From: JBPYCR01 sp051846935
Lineage (GTDB): Bacteria; Bacillota; Bacilli; Bacillales; Amphibacillaceae
NCBI RefSeq assembly: GCF_051846935.1
Contig: NZ_JBPYCS010000014.1
Coordinates: 9,637 to 73,636, forward strand
Reading direction: 5' to 3'
Length of the DNA stretch: 64,000 nucleotides
The notes beneath the pieces are model-generated. The model was not told the DNA's origin. It was given only the letters and a program-made list of their open reading frames with translations, and ran no database searches. This document shows positions 27,248 through 36,027 of this stretch, in pieces; within the stretch, counting starts at the first letter, position 1, and each line of letters begins with the position of its first letter. The position numbers were made by a program, and so were the translations under genes.

Positions 27248-29158
27248 TTAAACGATTGAAGATAGGCGTGTTTCTTTGTCTTTTGTAGTAACTTTTATAA
27301 AAATCATTAAACATAGCATTGCGATAATACCAATTGCATCTGTTATGTACCCTGGAAAGATAAGCGAAATGGCGATAATTAAAAAGCATGCACTTTCCAC
27401 TAGTTTTAAATTGCGGATAAAGAACTGCTGTAAACCAAACGCTAAAGAAAACAATCCAATAATTGCTGTAATGACACTGATAATCGTAACTGTTATGGAT
27501 CCTTTTAGAATTAATGCTGGTTCAAAAACGAACATAAACGGTAAAATGAAAGCGGGTGCACCTAAGCGTAACGCGGTAAGACTAGTGGACATTGGCCGAT
27601 CACCGGAAATACCAGCTGCTACGATTGATGCAAGTGCTACAGGTGGTGTAATTGCTGAGATAATACCGAAATAGAAAATAAACAAATGTGCAGCTAATGG
27701 GTTTACACCTAATTGAATTAAAGCAGGAGCGACCATTACACCTAGCACTAAATAGGCTGCAACGGTTGGTAGTCCCATTCCTAAAACGAGAGAAGCAAGC
27801 ATTGTTAGCAGTAATAATAACAGCAGATTTCCATTTGCTGTATTTACAAGCAAGGACGACAGTTGAAAGCCAATGCCAGTCTGCATAATGACTCCTATAA
27901 CTATTCCTATAGAAGCACAAGCTACAGTAGTTTCAAGCGCACCAATAGCCCCTTTTCTCATTGATAAAATGATACTAGAAATGCTCATTCTGTTTTTCGG
28001 ATTTATAAAAGTAGATAAGATCGTAACAACAATTGCCCAGAATCCAGCTTTCATAGGGGATAATTGAACAATAAGTAATAAGTAGACAAGGACTAATGGC
28101 GATAGTAATAAATGCCATCCTTTTGACAAAGTCTTTGTTATTTTGGGAACCTCATCTTTTTCCAAACCTCTTACATTCTTTTTAATTGCTTCTACGTCAA
28201 CGACAATAAAAACAGAAACGTAAAACAATATCGCAGGAATAGCGGCAGAAATTACAACCTCCCAAAAAGGGATTTGTAATACTTCGGCTATTAAAAATGC
28301 TGCCGCTCCCATAATCGGAGGCATAAATTGTCCGCCTGTAGACGAAACGGCTTCTACTGCTCCTGCAAAACGAGAAGAATATCCTGTCTTTTTCATTAAA
28401 GGAATTGTAAAACTTCCTGTGCCTGCTGTGTTGGCAACCGCACTTCCAGATATAGAACCAAACAGTCCACTTGCTATGACCGATATTTTTGCTGGACCTC
28501 CACGCACTTTTCCTACTAGTCCTTTTGCCAAATCGATGAAAATATCGCCTGCTCCAGAAATATTCAATACCGCAGCATACAAAATAAATAAAAAGACAAA
28601 GGTTGATGCAACTCCTAGAGCAATTCCGAATACCCCTTCGACACCCATTATTTGATAACGTAGAATTTCAGCTGTATTATATCCTTTGTGATGGAGAGCA
28701 CCACTGAACATATTTCCAATATACGCATATCCAATAAAAATAAGGACAATAATTGGAAGGGAATAACCAATTGTTCGTCGAGTTGCTTCAAGAATAAGAA
28801 GAAGGACAATTAACGAAATAATAATTTGAGCTGGTGTTATCCGTCCTGTTTGTGTCCATATGTCCATATGGTTAATAACGATATAACCAAGAGATATAAT
28901 TGTTAGTATAATTAATGCGATTTTTCCTATACTAAATTGGCCTTTTAGTGATTCGCTTGCTCCAAACGGATAAATAATAAATATAATAGCCATAGCAAAT
29001 AGCAAATGTACGGAACGTTGTTGTAAGATCGGAAAAATACCGAAATATGCAGTGTATAATTGAAAACAAGCCCAAATCACGGCTACCACAGTTATTGTAA
29101 TTTGAAAGGCTCTTTTTTGTTTATCGTTTTGGAATATAGAGTTGCTAAACAGGATCAT
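27248..29158 (-). CDS. TRAP transporter fused permease (DctQM fusion, TAXI type)
   Basis: About 636 residues, in the range for fused 4TM/12TM TRAP permeases. The N-terminal part (~1-150) carries the Q-like spans; the M-like part shows RGGPAKISVIASGLFGSISG, SAVANTAGTGSFTIPLMKK, STGGQFMPPIMGAAAFLIAE and GMGLPTVAAYLVLGVMVAP. A C-terminal extension adds further spans (QQFFIRNLKLVESACFLIIA). The start is GTG 29161 or ATG 29158; GGAG is unusually close to both. It works with the TAXI binding protein encoded upstream on the same strand. Glutamate or other small acids are known substrates of the type; the substrate here is unknown. Confidence 0.9.
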   Translation of the reverse strand: MILFSNSIFQNDKQKRAFQITITVVAVIWACFQLYTAYFGIFPILQQRSVHLLFAMAIIFIIYPFGASESLKGQFSIGKIALIILTIISLGYIVINHMDIWTQTGRITPAQIIISLIVLLLILEATRRTIGYSLPIIVLIFIGYAYIGNMFSGALHHKGYNTAEILRYQIMGVEGVFGIALGVASTFVFLFILYAAVLNISGAGDIFIDLAKGLVGKVRGGPAKISVIASGLFGSISGSAVANTAGTGSFTIPLMKKTGYSSRFAGAVEAVSSTGGQFMPPIMGAAAFLIAEVLQIPFWEVVISAAIPAILFYVSVFIVVDVEAIKKNVRGLEKDEVPKITKTLSKGWHLLLSPLVLVYLLLIVQLSPMKAGFWAIVVTILSTFINPKNRMSISSIILSMRKGAIGALETTVACASIGIVIGVIMQTGIGFQLSSLLVNTANGNLLLLLLLTMLASLVLGMGLPTVAAYLVLGVMVAPALIQLGVNPLAAHLFIFYFGIISAITPPVALASIVAAGISGDRPMSTSLTALRLGAPAFILPFMFVFEPALILKGSITVTIISVITAIIGLFSLAFGLQQFFIRNLKLVESACFLIIAISLIFPGYITDAIGIIAMLCLMIFIKVTTKDKETRLSSIV

Positions 29159-29199
29159 CACTCCATTTCATTGTTGTAATTTTAACCGTGTAGTGAAAG

Positions 29200-29241
29200 C
29201 AAGGCAATAAATGATTTATAGTAAACCAATTTATTGCCTTG
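29200..29241 (-). other. Intercistronic hairpin between TAXI binding protein and permease
   Basis: A perfect 13-bp stem, CAAGGCAATAAAT (29200-29212) with ATTTATTGCCTTG (29229-29241), 16-base loop, in the 95 bp between the two TRAP genes. On the minus strand only a short T-tract (GCTTTC) follows, so it looks like an attenuator or mRNA-stabilising element that favours the upstream binding-protein message. Confidence 0.6.
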
Positions 29242-29253
29242 AGCTTTTATTAA

Positions 29254-30255
29254 TTATTCAATGACACCATTTTCTTCGAAATATTTTTTGGCACCGGGAT
29301 GCAGTTTATCTGGATCAATAATTCCACGTTCAATATACTCCGCGTTTTTTTCTAGTGTAATGGATTCACCGCCTGGATGAGCTGCTGCAACTTCGCTATT
29401 ATTCTCAATTAAATTCTTTGTAATCTCATAAATGTGATCTTCTGATACATCGTTATGTGTGTATAATACAGTGTAATAAGAATAGAAATATTTGTCCTCA
29501 TCTACACCAGGGTATGTGCCTTTTGGTATTTTAGTAGTAGCCCATAAAGGATGTTTTTCGTTAAAAGAGTCTGTAGCTTCTTTATCAATATCTAATATTT
29601 TTATCCCTCTTGTACTAGCGAGTTCTTCCAAAAGACCGCTTTTCGGAAAGGCTGTGTAAATACCTGCATCGATATTATTATCTTTCATCGCTTCTACCAT
29701 TTCAGTGTATGGTAGGTATTCCCACGTAATATCGCTTTCACTTATGCCGGCTTCTTCAAGAAGTGCTGCAGTTGCATCTTTTGTTGATTCGGATGCCACC
29801 CCTACTTTCAATCCTTTTAATTCGTTCACGTTTGTAAGTTCGGAGTCTTCCAATACAACAATTGACATAACATTGTCGTATAAGGCCATTACAGGCTGTA
29901 TCTTCTCTAACTTAGTATCAAACTCGCCTTCTCCAGCCATCGCTCGTTCCATCATGTCAACCATACCTAAGCCTAAGACTGCTTGTCCGTCTTCAAGTGA
30001 CTGAGGTGTTTGACTAACAGAAGGCGGGGTGGTAGCGTTCAAGTGAATCTTTTCAGAGTTCTCATTTATAACCTTTAACATACCTCCGCCAATTAAATTA
30101 TAAGCTCCCCCTGAGCTTCCAGTAGCAAAAGCACCAGAGAGCGTTTCACCTGATTTTTCGCCACTACTGCTATTATCGTTACCGCAAGCTGAAACGAGCA
30201 AAACAATAATTAAGGTAAAACATAAAAAACTGATTTTTAATCGTTTACTGTTCAA
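29254..30255 (-). CDS. TAXI-family TRAP substrate-binding lipoprotein
   Basis: 333 residues from TTG 30255, five bases after AGGAGGA; a longer frame to 30315 lacks a ribosome site. The lipoprotein signal NSKRLKISFLCFTLIIVLLV is followed by SACGN with the lipidated Cys. The TAXI fold shows FATGSSGGAYNLIGGGMLKVINE (start of the family's conserved glycine-rich ligand region), AVLGLGMVDMMERA, LKGLKVGVASESTKDA and HPGGESITLEKNAEYIERG near the end. Sits outside the membrane and feeds the fused permease. No regulator adjoins it; the next upstream DNA is a repeat and then the divergent LacI gene. Confidence 0.88.
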   Translation of the reverse strand: MNSKRLKISFLCFTLIIVLLVSACGNDNSSSGEKSGETLSGAFATGSSGGAYNLIGGGMLKVINENSEKIHLNATTPPSVSQTPQSLEDGQAVLGLGMVDMMERAMAGEGEFDTKLEKIQPVMALYDNVMSIVVLEDSELTNVNELKGLKVGVASESTKDATAALLEEAGISESDITWEYLPYTEMVEAMKDNNIDAGIYTAFPKSGLLEELASTRGIKILDIDKEATDSFNEKHPLWATTKIPKGTYPGVDEDKYFYSYYTVLYTHNDVSEDHIYEITKNLIENNSEVAAAHPGGESITLEKNAEYIERGIIDPDKLHPGAKKYFEENGVIE

Positions 30256-30497
30256 ATTAATCCTCCTAAGTGGTATATGTATTTTTAAAGAATGTATTGC
30301 TGTAAAGTTGATCATTGAAATGTGTTGTAATAGCTTTCCTTAATTTAGCTTGAAAAAGAAGAATATTAATTAGAGGGATTGAATATACGCTTCAGTTACG
30401 AAAACAATTGTTTAATAAAAAAGGTGGAAATTATGTATTTAGATTAGATGATAGTTTAGCAATTAATTATACAGTTGTCAATAATGCGAAAATTTTT

Positions 30498-30760
30498 GAT
30501 TGAGTTACGTATTTGTGGGTGATATTTTAAGAAGTTAAAAAACCGCTCTTTGTATTCGTTAATTTTAGTATTGATTCCTACCGACCGCAGTAGATATACA
30601 CTACGCTTTCCGAGGAGGCTGAAGCCGTGCCCGCGGAAAGCATCCACCTGCAGTGAACATCAACGATGTTATTCATGTGTATATCGTTCGAAGTAAAATT
30701 GATCACATATTATCTAGTTAGATTCGTGCATCTGTTCCCCCACAAACATTTTACTCATAC
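30498..30760 (+). repeat. 263-bp direct repeat, copy 1
   Basis: A non-coding element that recurs at 47692-47954 with the same length, the same orientation and only scattered changes. Its centre holds a hairpin, GCTTTCCG (30605-30612) with CGGAAAGC (30634-30641), and a GC-rich core in an AT-rich setting. No transposase or protein frame is convincing. It may be a remnant of a small non-autonomous element or a structured RNA. Confidence 0.8.
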
Positions 30761-30867
30761 AAAATTTTTGTATAAATTGTAATTCAAATGCGTTCAAGTA
30801 TATCGCTTGGAAAAGTATTAATTGCCTTAACAATTTTCTGCTAATTAAGTATTTTTTAAAAATACTG

Positions 30868-30927
30868 TTGTTTTTTATTTTCAGATAATGTATGATGTTA
30901 CTAAACCGAATTAGTAAACCGATTTAG
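30868..30927 (+). promoter_or_regulatory. lacI-type promoter with tandem operators
   Basis: TTGTTT (30868-30873), 17-bp spacer, TATGAT (30891-30896). Over the predicted start lie two adjacent near-palindromes, CTAAACCGAATTAG (30901-30914) and TAAACCGATTTAG (30915-30927), of the CCG-centred type bound by LacI-family repressors. This suggests the regulator represses its own operon. Confidence 0.6.
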
Positions 30928-30939
30928 TGGGTGATGATT

Positions 30940-31950
30940 ATGCGTGGGAAAGTAACTATAAGCCATGTTGCTCGTGAAGCTGGTGTTTCTAAAAGCACTG
31001 TTTCTCAGTTTTTGAACGCACGATATGATTACATGAGTGAAGAAACGAAGAAAAGAATTGAAAAAACAATAATTGAATTAAATTATCAACCAAATGCTAT
31101 CGCAAGAAGCTTGAAAACAAAAAACACAGCAACAATTGGAGTGATTGTTGCAAACATTCTTCATACGTATTCAACACAAGTCATTAGATCAATAGAAAAT
31201 GTTTGTCATGAACGTAGGATTTCAACAATAATTTGTAATGCTGATAATGATCCTGAGAAAGAATTGAACTATATTGAAACTCTTTTATCTAAGCAAGTGG
31301 ATGGACTTATCGTAATTCCGATGAAGGAGAATGCTAAAGAATATCGTCGGCTCATTAATCAAAAATACCCGATTATATTTCTCGATCGACTACTTGATGA
31401 AGTAGAAAATGAATCTATTCTTTTAAATAACGAATTGGCTTCAGAATTAGCAGTAGATCATTTATTGGAAAACAAATATGACAAAATTGCAATAATGACA
31501 ACACCGTTAAATGCGAATATAACACCTCGTTTGGAGAGAGTACGAGGCTATGAAAACGCGCTAAGAAAGCATCGCATACCAGTAGATACGCAATACATTA
31601 AAAGTGTACCGGTTAATCGTATGCAAAAAGAACTAGAAAATTTATTTAAACTTACTATTCCTCCGAATGCAATTATTTCGGGGAACGATTTAACGCTCGT
31701 AGAAATTTTAAGTTTTATAAAACAGAATGAATATGTATTGGGCAAGGAAATAGGCTTGGTTACAATAGATGAAGTGCCATATGCATCGCTATTTACACCA
31801 TCTATTACGACCATTATGCAACCGACATTTGAAATGGGGAAGAAAGCAGCAGAATTGTTGCTAGACAAAATTGAAAAAAAGTCAAATTTATCACGTGAGA
31901 TTTATCGTTTTAAGCCGAGTCTTATCGTAAGAAATTCTTCTATAAAATAA
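30940..31950 (+). CDS. LacI-family transcriptional regulator of the uronate/amino-sugar operon
   Basis: About 336 residues from ATG 30940; GTG 30931 and ATG 30934 overlap the ribosome site GTGGGTGAT. The N-terminal LacI HTH (TISHVAREAGVSKSTVSQFLN) and hinge helix (NYQPNAIARSLKTKNTATIGVIV) are followed by the two-lobed periplasmic-binding-like domain (KQVDGLIVIPMKEN, IIFLDRL, GLVTIDEVPYASLFTPSITTI). It likely senses a pathway intermediate such as KDG, KDPG or the imported sugar acid. It resembles KdgR-type repressors in position and operator. The operon that follows runs without a strong terminator to 42071. Confidence 0.88.
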   Translation: MRGKVTISHVAREAGVSKSTVSQFLNARYDYMSEETKKRIEKTIIELNYQPNAIARSLKTKNTATIGVIVANILHTYSTQVIRSIENVCHERRISTIICNADNDPEKELNYIETLLSKQVDGLIVIPMKENAKEYRRLINQKYPIIFLDRLLDEVENESILLNNELASELAVDHLLENKYDKIAIMTTPLNANITPRLERVRGYENALRKHRIPVDTQYIKSVPVNRMQKELENLFKLTIPPNAIISGNDLTLVEILSFIKQNEYVLGKEIGLVTIDEVPYASLFTPSITTIMQPTFEMGKKAAELLLDKIEKKSNLSREIYRFKPSLIVRNSSIK

Positions 31951-31972
31951 GAAAAGTGAAATAACACTATTT

Positions 31973-31986
31973 TGAAAGCGGTTAAA
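31973..31986 (+). promoter_or_regulatory. cre-like / LacI-type operator before uxaE
   Basis: TGAAAGCGGTTAAA matches the CcpA cre consensus with one clear mismatch. It lies between the regulator and uxaE, 17 bp before the uxaE start codon. It could mediate catabolite repression or be a further LacI-family site. Confidence 0.45.
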
Positions 31987-32002
31987 TTAGGAGGGTTAAA
32001 AG

Positions 32003-33487
32003 ATGATGGATGTTGTGAAGCAATTAGAGCAAGGTGTTTGTCCAACTAATACTGAGAAAAACATTAAAGTATATACAAAGTCATTTCTAAAGTATCAGAA
32101 CGATGTACTGATTATGGTGAAAGAAAATAGAATAGATTTTATTTTGATTTCGGGTACAGGAGACCTGTACAACAATTTGATTGGAGAAAAAGTTGGAACT
32201 AAGACAAAAAAATGCAGAACCTCGCATGAAAATAGACGAATAATTAATTCGTTTCTGGAGTATACAAAACCAAAAGCTTTTGGAAATAAAGTGGCAACAA
32301 TAGGATTGGGAGATAGACTTGGTTTAGCTTCTACTGGTCATATTGAAGTGACAAGTGGAAAAAGTATTAAACCAGTCTTAGCACAACAGAGTATTAGGGA
32401 ACTCGATCTAACTGGAAGAACAATGACAGATATCATTGATGCTGCCAGCTTTGCGGTATTGAAAGAAGGATATACTGGTGGGTTTGGAGCTGATGCAGAT
32501 CATATTAAAAAAGAAGAACACGTGAAAGAAGCATTAGATCTTGGCTATTCAATGATTACTTTAGACTGCTCAGATCAGATAAAACAAAATTACTCTAGTA
32601 AACAAATATTTGAATTAAAAGAGGACTACAGCAAGTTAAGTGCCGAAGATCAAGAATATTATTTTGGAAAGTATTTGCATAAGACCTTCAAAATAAATGA
32701 TACAGACATTTACTTTTCTGAAGAAACAATTATGAGAGCGGTGTTCGTATATCAAGAGGCATTAGATTTTGTAGCGTATATTTATAAAACATATATCTCA
32801 CCCGTAGATAGAGACATAGACTTTGAATTATCCATTGACGAAACGAGAACTATTACAACTCCGATGGAACATTTCTTCGTAGCGAATGAATTAAAAGATA
32901 GAAATGTTAAACTAACTAGTTTAGCACCTAGATTTTGTGGAGAATTCCAAAAGGGGATTGATTACATAGGAGATATAGAGCAATTTAATATAGAGTTAAA
33001 ACAACATGCAGATATCGCTGATCATTTTCATTATAAATTAAGCATACATTCCGGCAGCGATAAGTTTAAAGTTTTTCCCATTATTACAAAACATACAAAG
33101 GGTTTATTCCACGTGAAAACAGCAGGAACAAATTGGCTTGAAGCGATTAGAGTAATTGCAGTAAAGGAACCAGGTCTTTATCGAGAATTGCATGCATTTG
33201 CTCTCAATAATATAGAAGAAGCTTTAAAATATTACGATATTAATCCAGATTTATCTAGTATACCTTCGTTAAGCGAGCGAGAGGATGATGAATTACCTCA
33301 ATACATGGATGAGGATGCATCAAGACAACTGCTACACATTACATATGGGCTGATTTTATCGTATAAAGAAGGTAGCGAATATGTTTATAAAGATAAGATT
33401 TACAAGTGTTTAATCGATGAAGAGGAAACGTATTCTGCAGCCTTAATAACCCATATAGGTAAGCATTTACAGCTCTTAAATAAATGA
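32003..33487 (+). CDS. uxaE: Tagaturonate epimerase (UxaE family)
   Basis: 494 residues, the usual UxaE size. Characteristic stretches are GLGDRLGLASTGHIE near the start of the catalytic region, YTGGFGADADHIKKEEHV, LTSLAPRFCGEFQKGIDYIG and KLSIHSGSDKFKVFPII followed by HVKTAGTNWLEAIR, with His and Asp residues that would bind a metal. The enzyme interconverts tagaturonate and fructuronate, which lets galacto-configured uronates enter the fructuronate-mannonate branch. It is the first enzyme gene after the regulator, with AGGAGGG before ATG. No uronate isomerase (UxaC) is found in the locus, so tagaturonate must arise some other way or elsewhere. Confidence 0.8.
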   Translation: MMDVVKQLEQGVCPTNTEKNIKVYTKSFLKYQNDVLIMVKENRIDFILISGTGDLYNNLIGEKVGTKTKKCRTSHENRRIINSFLEYTKPKAFGNKVATIGLGDRLGLASTGHIEVTSGKSIKPVLAQQSIRELDLTGRTMTDIIDAASFAVLKEGYTGGFGADADHIKKEEHVKEALDLGYSMITLDCSDQIKQNYSSKQIFELKEDYSKLSAEDQEYYFGKYLHKTFKINDTDIYFSEETIMRAVFVYQEALDFVAYIYKTYISPVDRDIDFELSIDETRTITTPMEHFFVANELKDRNVKLTSLAPRFCGEFQKGIDYIGDIEQFNIELKQHADIADHFHYKLSIHSGSDKFKVFPIITKHTKGLFHVKTAGTNWLEAIRVIAVKEPGLYRELHAFALNNIEEALKYYDINPDLSSIPSLSEREDDELPQYMDEDASRQLLHITYGLILSYKEGSEYVYKDKIYKCLIDEEETYSAALITHIGKHLQLLNK

Positions 33488-33501
33488 AAGGAGGAACTGT
33501 G

Positions 33502-34272
33502 ATGAAGAACTTATTTGACTTAACAGGATATACTGCTGTAATTACGGGTGGAACAAGTACATTAGGTTCGGAAATGGCAATCGGGCTGGCTGAACATGGA
33601 GCCAACGTGGCAATTACAGGTAGAGATGAGCAAAAAGGTAGAAAAGTTGTGAACAAAATAGAATCTCTAGGCGTGAAATGTAAGTTTTTTCATTGTGATG
33701 TTCTAGAAAAAAGTGAGATTGATCATCTAGTGAATTCAATTTATGAATGGACAGAAAATGTGGATGTATTACTGAATGCACCAGGAGCAAATAGTCCAAC
33801 TCCTTTTTTAGAACTGAACATGGAAGAATGGGATAAAATAATGGATGTTAATTTAAAAGGGACAGTTATGACGTGTCAGTCGTTTGCAAAAAAAATGATT
33901 GATCAAAAGCATCCAGCGAGTATTATTAACATTTCGTCTGTTTCATCGGAAACACCACTATCTAAAGTGTTTACTTACTCTGCATCCAAGTCAGGGATTA
34001 ACAGTATTACAAAATCTTTAGCGCTCGTGTTAGCTCCATATAATATAAGAGTAAATGCAATTGTGCCAGGATTTTTTCCTGCTGAACAAAACAAAAAAAT
34101 ACTGAGTGAAGACCGAAAAGAATCTATTATAAAGCACACACCAATGGCGCGTTTTGGAGAAGCAAAGGAGTTAAAAGGCGTAGCTATATGGTTAGCTTCT
34201 CATGATGCTTCCAGTTTCGTTACTGGTTCTTTGGTGAATGTAGATGGCGGATTTACGTCAATGACGATTTAA
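33502..34272 (+). CDS. uxuB: SDR-family mannonate/fructuronate oxidoreductase (UxuB-like)
   Basis: About 257 residues from ATG 33502, behind AAAGGAGGAACTGTG. Short-chain dehydrogenase features: nucleotide loop TGGTSTLGSEMAIGLAEHG, NAPGANSP in place of NNAG, Ser of INISSVSSE, catalytic YSASK, and PGFFPAEQN. Bacillus species use an SDR of this type (YjmF/UxuB) to reduce fructuronate to D-mannonate, and it lies here between uxaE and uxuA. The assignment depends on this context, because SDR proteins share one fold across many substrates; a gluconate-type 5-dehydrogenase is the alternative. Confidence 0.75.
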   Translation: MKNLFDLTGYTAVITGGTSTLGSEMAIGLAEHGANVAITGRDEQKGRKVVNKIESLGVKCKFFHCDVLEKSEIDHLVNSIYEWTENVDVLLNAPGANSPTPFLELNMEEWDKIMDVNLKGTVMTCQSFAKKMIDQKHPASIINISSVSSETPLSKVFTYSASKSGINSITKSLALVLAPYNIRVNAIVPGFFPAEQNKKILSEDRKESIIKHTPMARFGEAKELKGVAIWLASHDASSFVTGSLVNVDGGFTSMTI

Positions 34273-34287
34273 GGGAGGTGATGTTAG

Positions 34288-35334
34288 ATGAAAATGAGTT
34301 TTCGTTGGTATGGTGAAGGTGACGAGGTTACACTCGAGAATATTAAGCAGATTCCAGGAATGAAGGGTATTGTTTCCGCCATTTATGATATTCCCGTAGG
34401 TGAAGTCTGGTCTGAAACTGCAATAAAGAAGCTAGTACAATCTATTGAAGATAAGAACCTAGAATTAACAGTTATAGAAAGTGTCCCAGTACATGAAGAT
34501 ATTAAGCTTGGACGTTCAACGAGAGACAAATGGATTAGCAATTATAAACAAACGTTAAGAAATTTATCGAACGCAGGAATAGAGGTAGTTTGTTATAATT
34601 TCATGCCAGTTTTTGATTGGACGAGAACAAATTTGCATGCGCCTCTACCGGATGGTTCTAACTCTTTATTATTTGATGCAAAGTCTACAAATGATGTTGA
34701 TCTATTTAATGGAGAATTCATTTTACCTGGATGGGATATTTCGTATCAGGAAGATGAATTAAGAAGTGTAGTTGATCAATATAAAGAGATAAGCGAAAAG
34801 AAGCTAATGAATAATTTAATATATTTCTTGAAAGAAGTTATACCTGTAGCAGAAGAAGAAAATATAGTAATGGCAATTCATCCGGACGATCCACCTTGGC
34901 CTATCTTTGGTTTACCAAGAGTTGTTACGAATTTAGAAAATGTGAAAAATATATTATCCGAGGTAGATAGCCCTAATAATGGTATTACATTTTGTACCGG
35001 TTCCTATGGAGCTAATCCTGATATTAATTTAATTCAATTTATAAAAGAAGTCTCTGAAAGAATTCACTTTGTTCATGCACGAAATATAAAAAGATTAGGA
35101 AACGGTTCTTTCCAAGAGACATCCCATCTATCCAGAGATGGAGAAATTGATATGGTCGGAGTTATTAATACATTAATTGAAAGCGGATACAATGGACCGA
35201 TACGGCCGGATCACGGCAGAATGATTTGGGGAGAAACAGGTAGACCTGGCTATGGATTATATGATAGGGCGTTAGGTGCAACATATTTAAATGGAATTAT
35301 TGATACGGTCAAATCTATTAATAATATTAGGTGA
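34288..35334 (+). CDS. uxuA: Mannonate dehydratase
   Basis: 348 residues with the UxuA pattern: MSFRWYGEGDEVTLENIKQIPGMKGIVSAIYD..., the catalytic and metal region YNFMPVFDWTRTNL, MAIHPDDPPWPIFGLPR, FCTGSYGANP, FVHARNIK and RPDHGRMIWGE. It dehydrates D-mannonate to 2-keto-3-deoxygluconate using Mn2+ or Fe2+. The gap from uxuB is 15 bp with GGGAGGTGATG before the start. Cytosolic, third step of the pathway. Confidence 0.92.
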   Translation: MKMSFRWYGEGDEVTLENIKQIPGMKGIVSAIYDIPVGEVWSETAIKKLVQSIEDKNLELTVIESVPVHEDIKLGRSTRDKWISNYKQTLRNLSNAGIEVVCYNFMPVFDWTRTNLHAPLPDGSNSLLFDAKSTNDVDLFNGEFILPGWDISYQEDELRSVVDQYKEISEKKLMNNLIYFLKEVIPVAEEENIVMAIHPDDPPWPIFGLPRVVTNLENVKNILSEVDSPNNGITFCTGSYGANPDINLIQFIKEVSERIHFVHARNIKRLGNGSFQETSHLSRDGEIDMVGVINTLIESGYNGPIRPDHGRMIWGETGRPGYGLYDRALGATYLNGIIDTVKSINNIR

Positions 35335-35388
35335 TAAAAATTTGGATCTAGTTTTATAAAAAGAATAAATGAATAGAGGGATCCAACA

Positions 35389-36027
35389 ATGATAAAACAA
35401 AAAATCATGTCACAAATGTTTGAACAGAAATTGGTTGTAATTATAAGAGGAGATTCTTATGAAGAGGGAAAAAAGATAATTGATGCTTGTATTTCTGGTG
35501 GAATAGACATGATAGAAGTTACATATTCCAATAGCGGAGCATCGGATCTTATTTCGTTTTATAGGAAGGACAATCCCGATAAATTAATTGGAGCTGGAAC
35601 AGTTTTAGATAGTGAAACTGCGAGAATAGCGATTCTCAGTGGCGCACAATTCATTGTAAGCCCCACCTTTAGTAAGGAAATAGCGAAGTTATGTAACCGG
35701 TATTTTATTCCTTATTTGCCAGGGTGTATGACACTGACGGAGTGTATGAATGCTATTGAATATGGTGTTGATGTCGTAAAACTGTTTCCAAGTAATATAT
35801 ATAAATCATCTATCATAAATACTTTTAAAGGTCCAGTTCCTAATATCAATATAATGCCGACCGGTGGTATTAATCTTGAAAATATTACAGAATGGCTTGA
35901 CAAGGGAGCAACGATGATTGGTGTCGGTGGCGAAATAACCAATAGAAATAATAAAGATAGCTTTGATGAAATAACTATTAAAAGTAAATTATTTTTAAAT
36001 CGAATAAAGGAATGGAAAAATGAGTAG
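35389..36027 (+). CDS. kdgA: 2-dehydro-3-deoxy-phosphogluconate (KDPG) aldolase
   Basis: 212 residues, class I aldolase TIM barrel. Visible sites: LVVIIRGDSYEEGKKIIDACI, IEVTYSN (Glu of the active site), IGAGTVLDSETA, IVSPTFSKEIAK, PYLPGCMTLTECMNAIEYG, DVVKLFPSN with the Schiff-base Lys, and MPTGGINLENI. Cleaves KDPG to pyruvate and glyceraldehyde-3-phosphate. It overlaps the kinase gene by 8 bp. Confidence 0.9.
   Translation: MIKQKIMSQMFEQKLVVIIRGDSYEEGKKIIDACISGGIDMIEVTYSNSGASDLISFYRKDNPDKLIGAGTVLDSETARIAILSGAQFIVSPTFSKEIAKLCNRYFIPYLPGCMTLTECMNAIEYGVDVVKLFPSNIYKSSIINTFKGPVPNINIMPTGGINLENITEWLDKGATMIGVGGEITNRNNKDSFDEITIKSKLFLNRIKEWKNE

Noticed and set aside
30456..30647. 63-codon minus-strand frame
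   Set aside because: Falls within the 263-bp repeat and is not kept open in the second copy.
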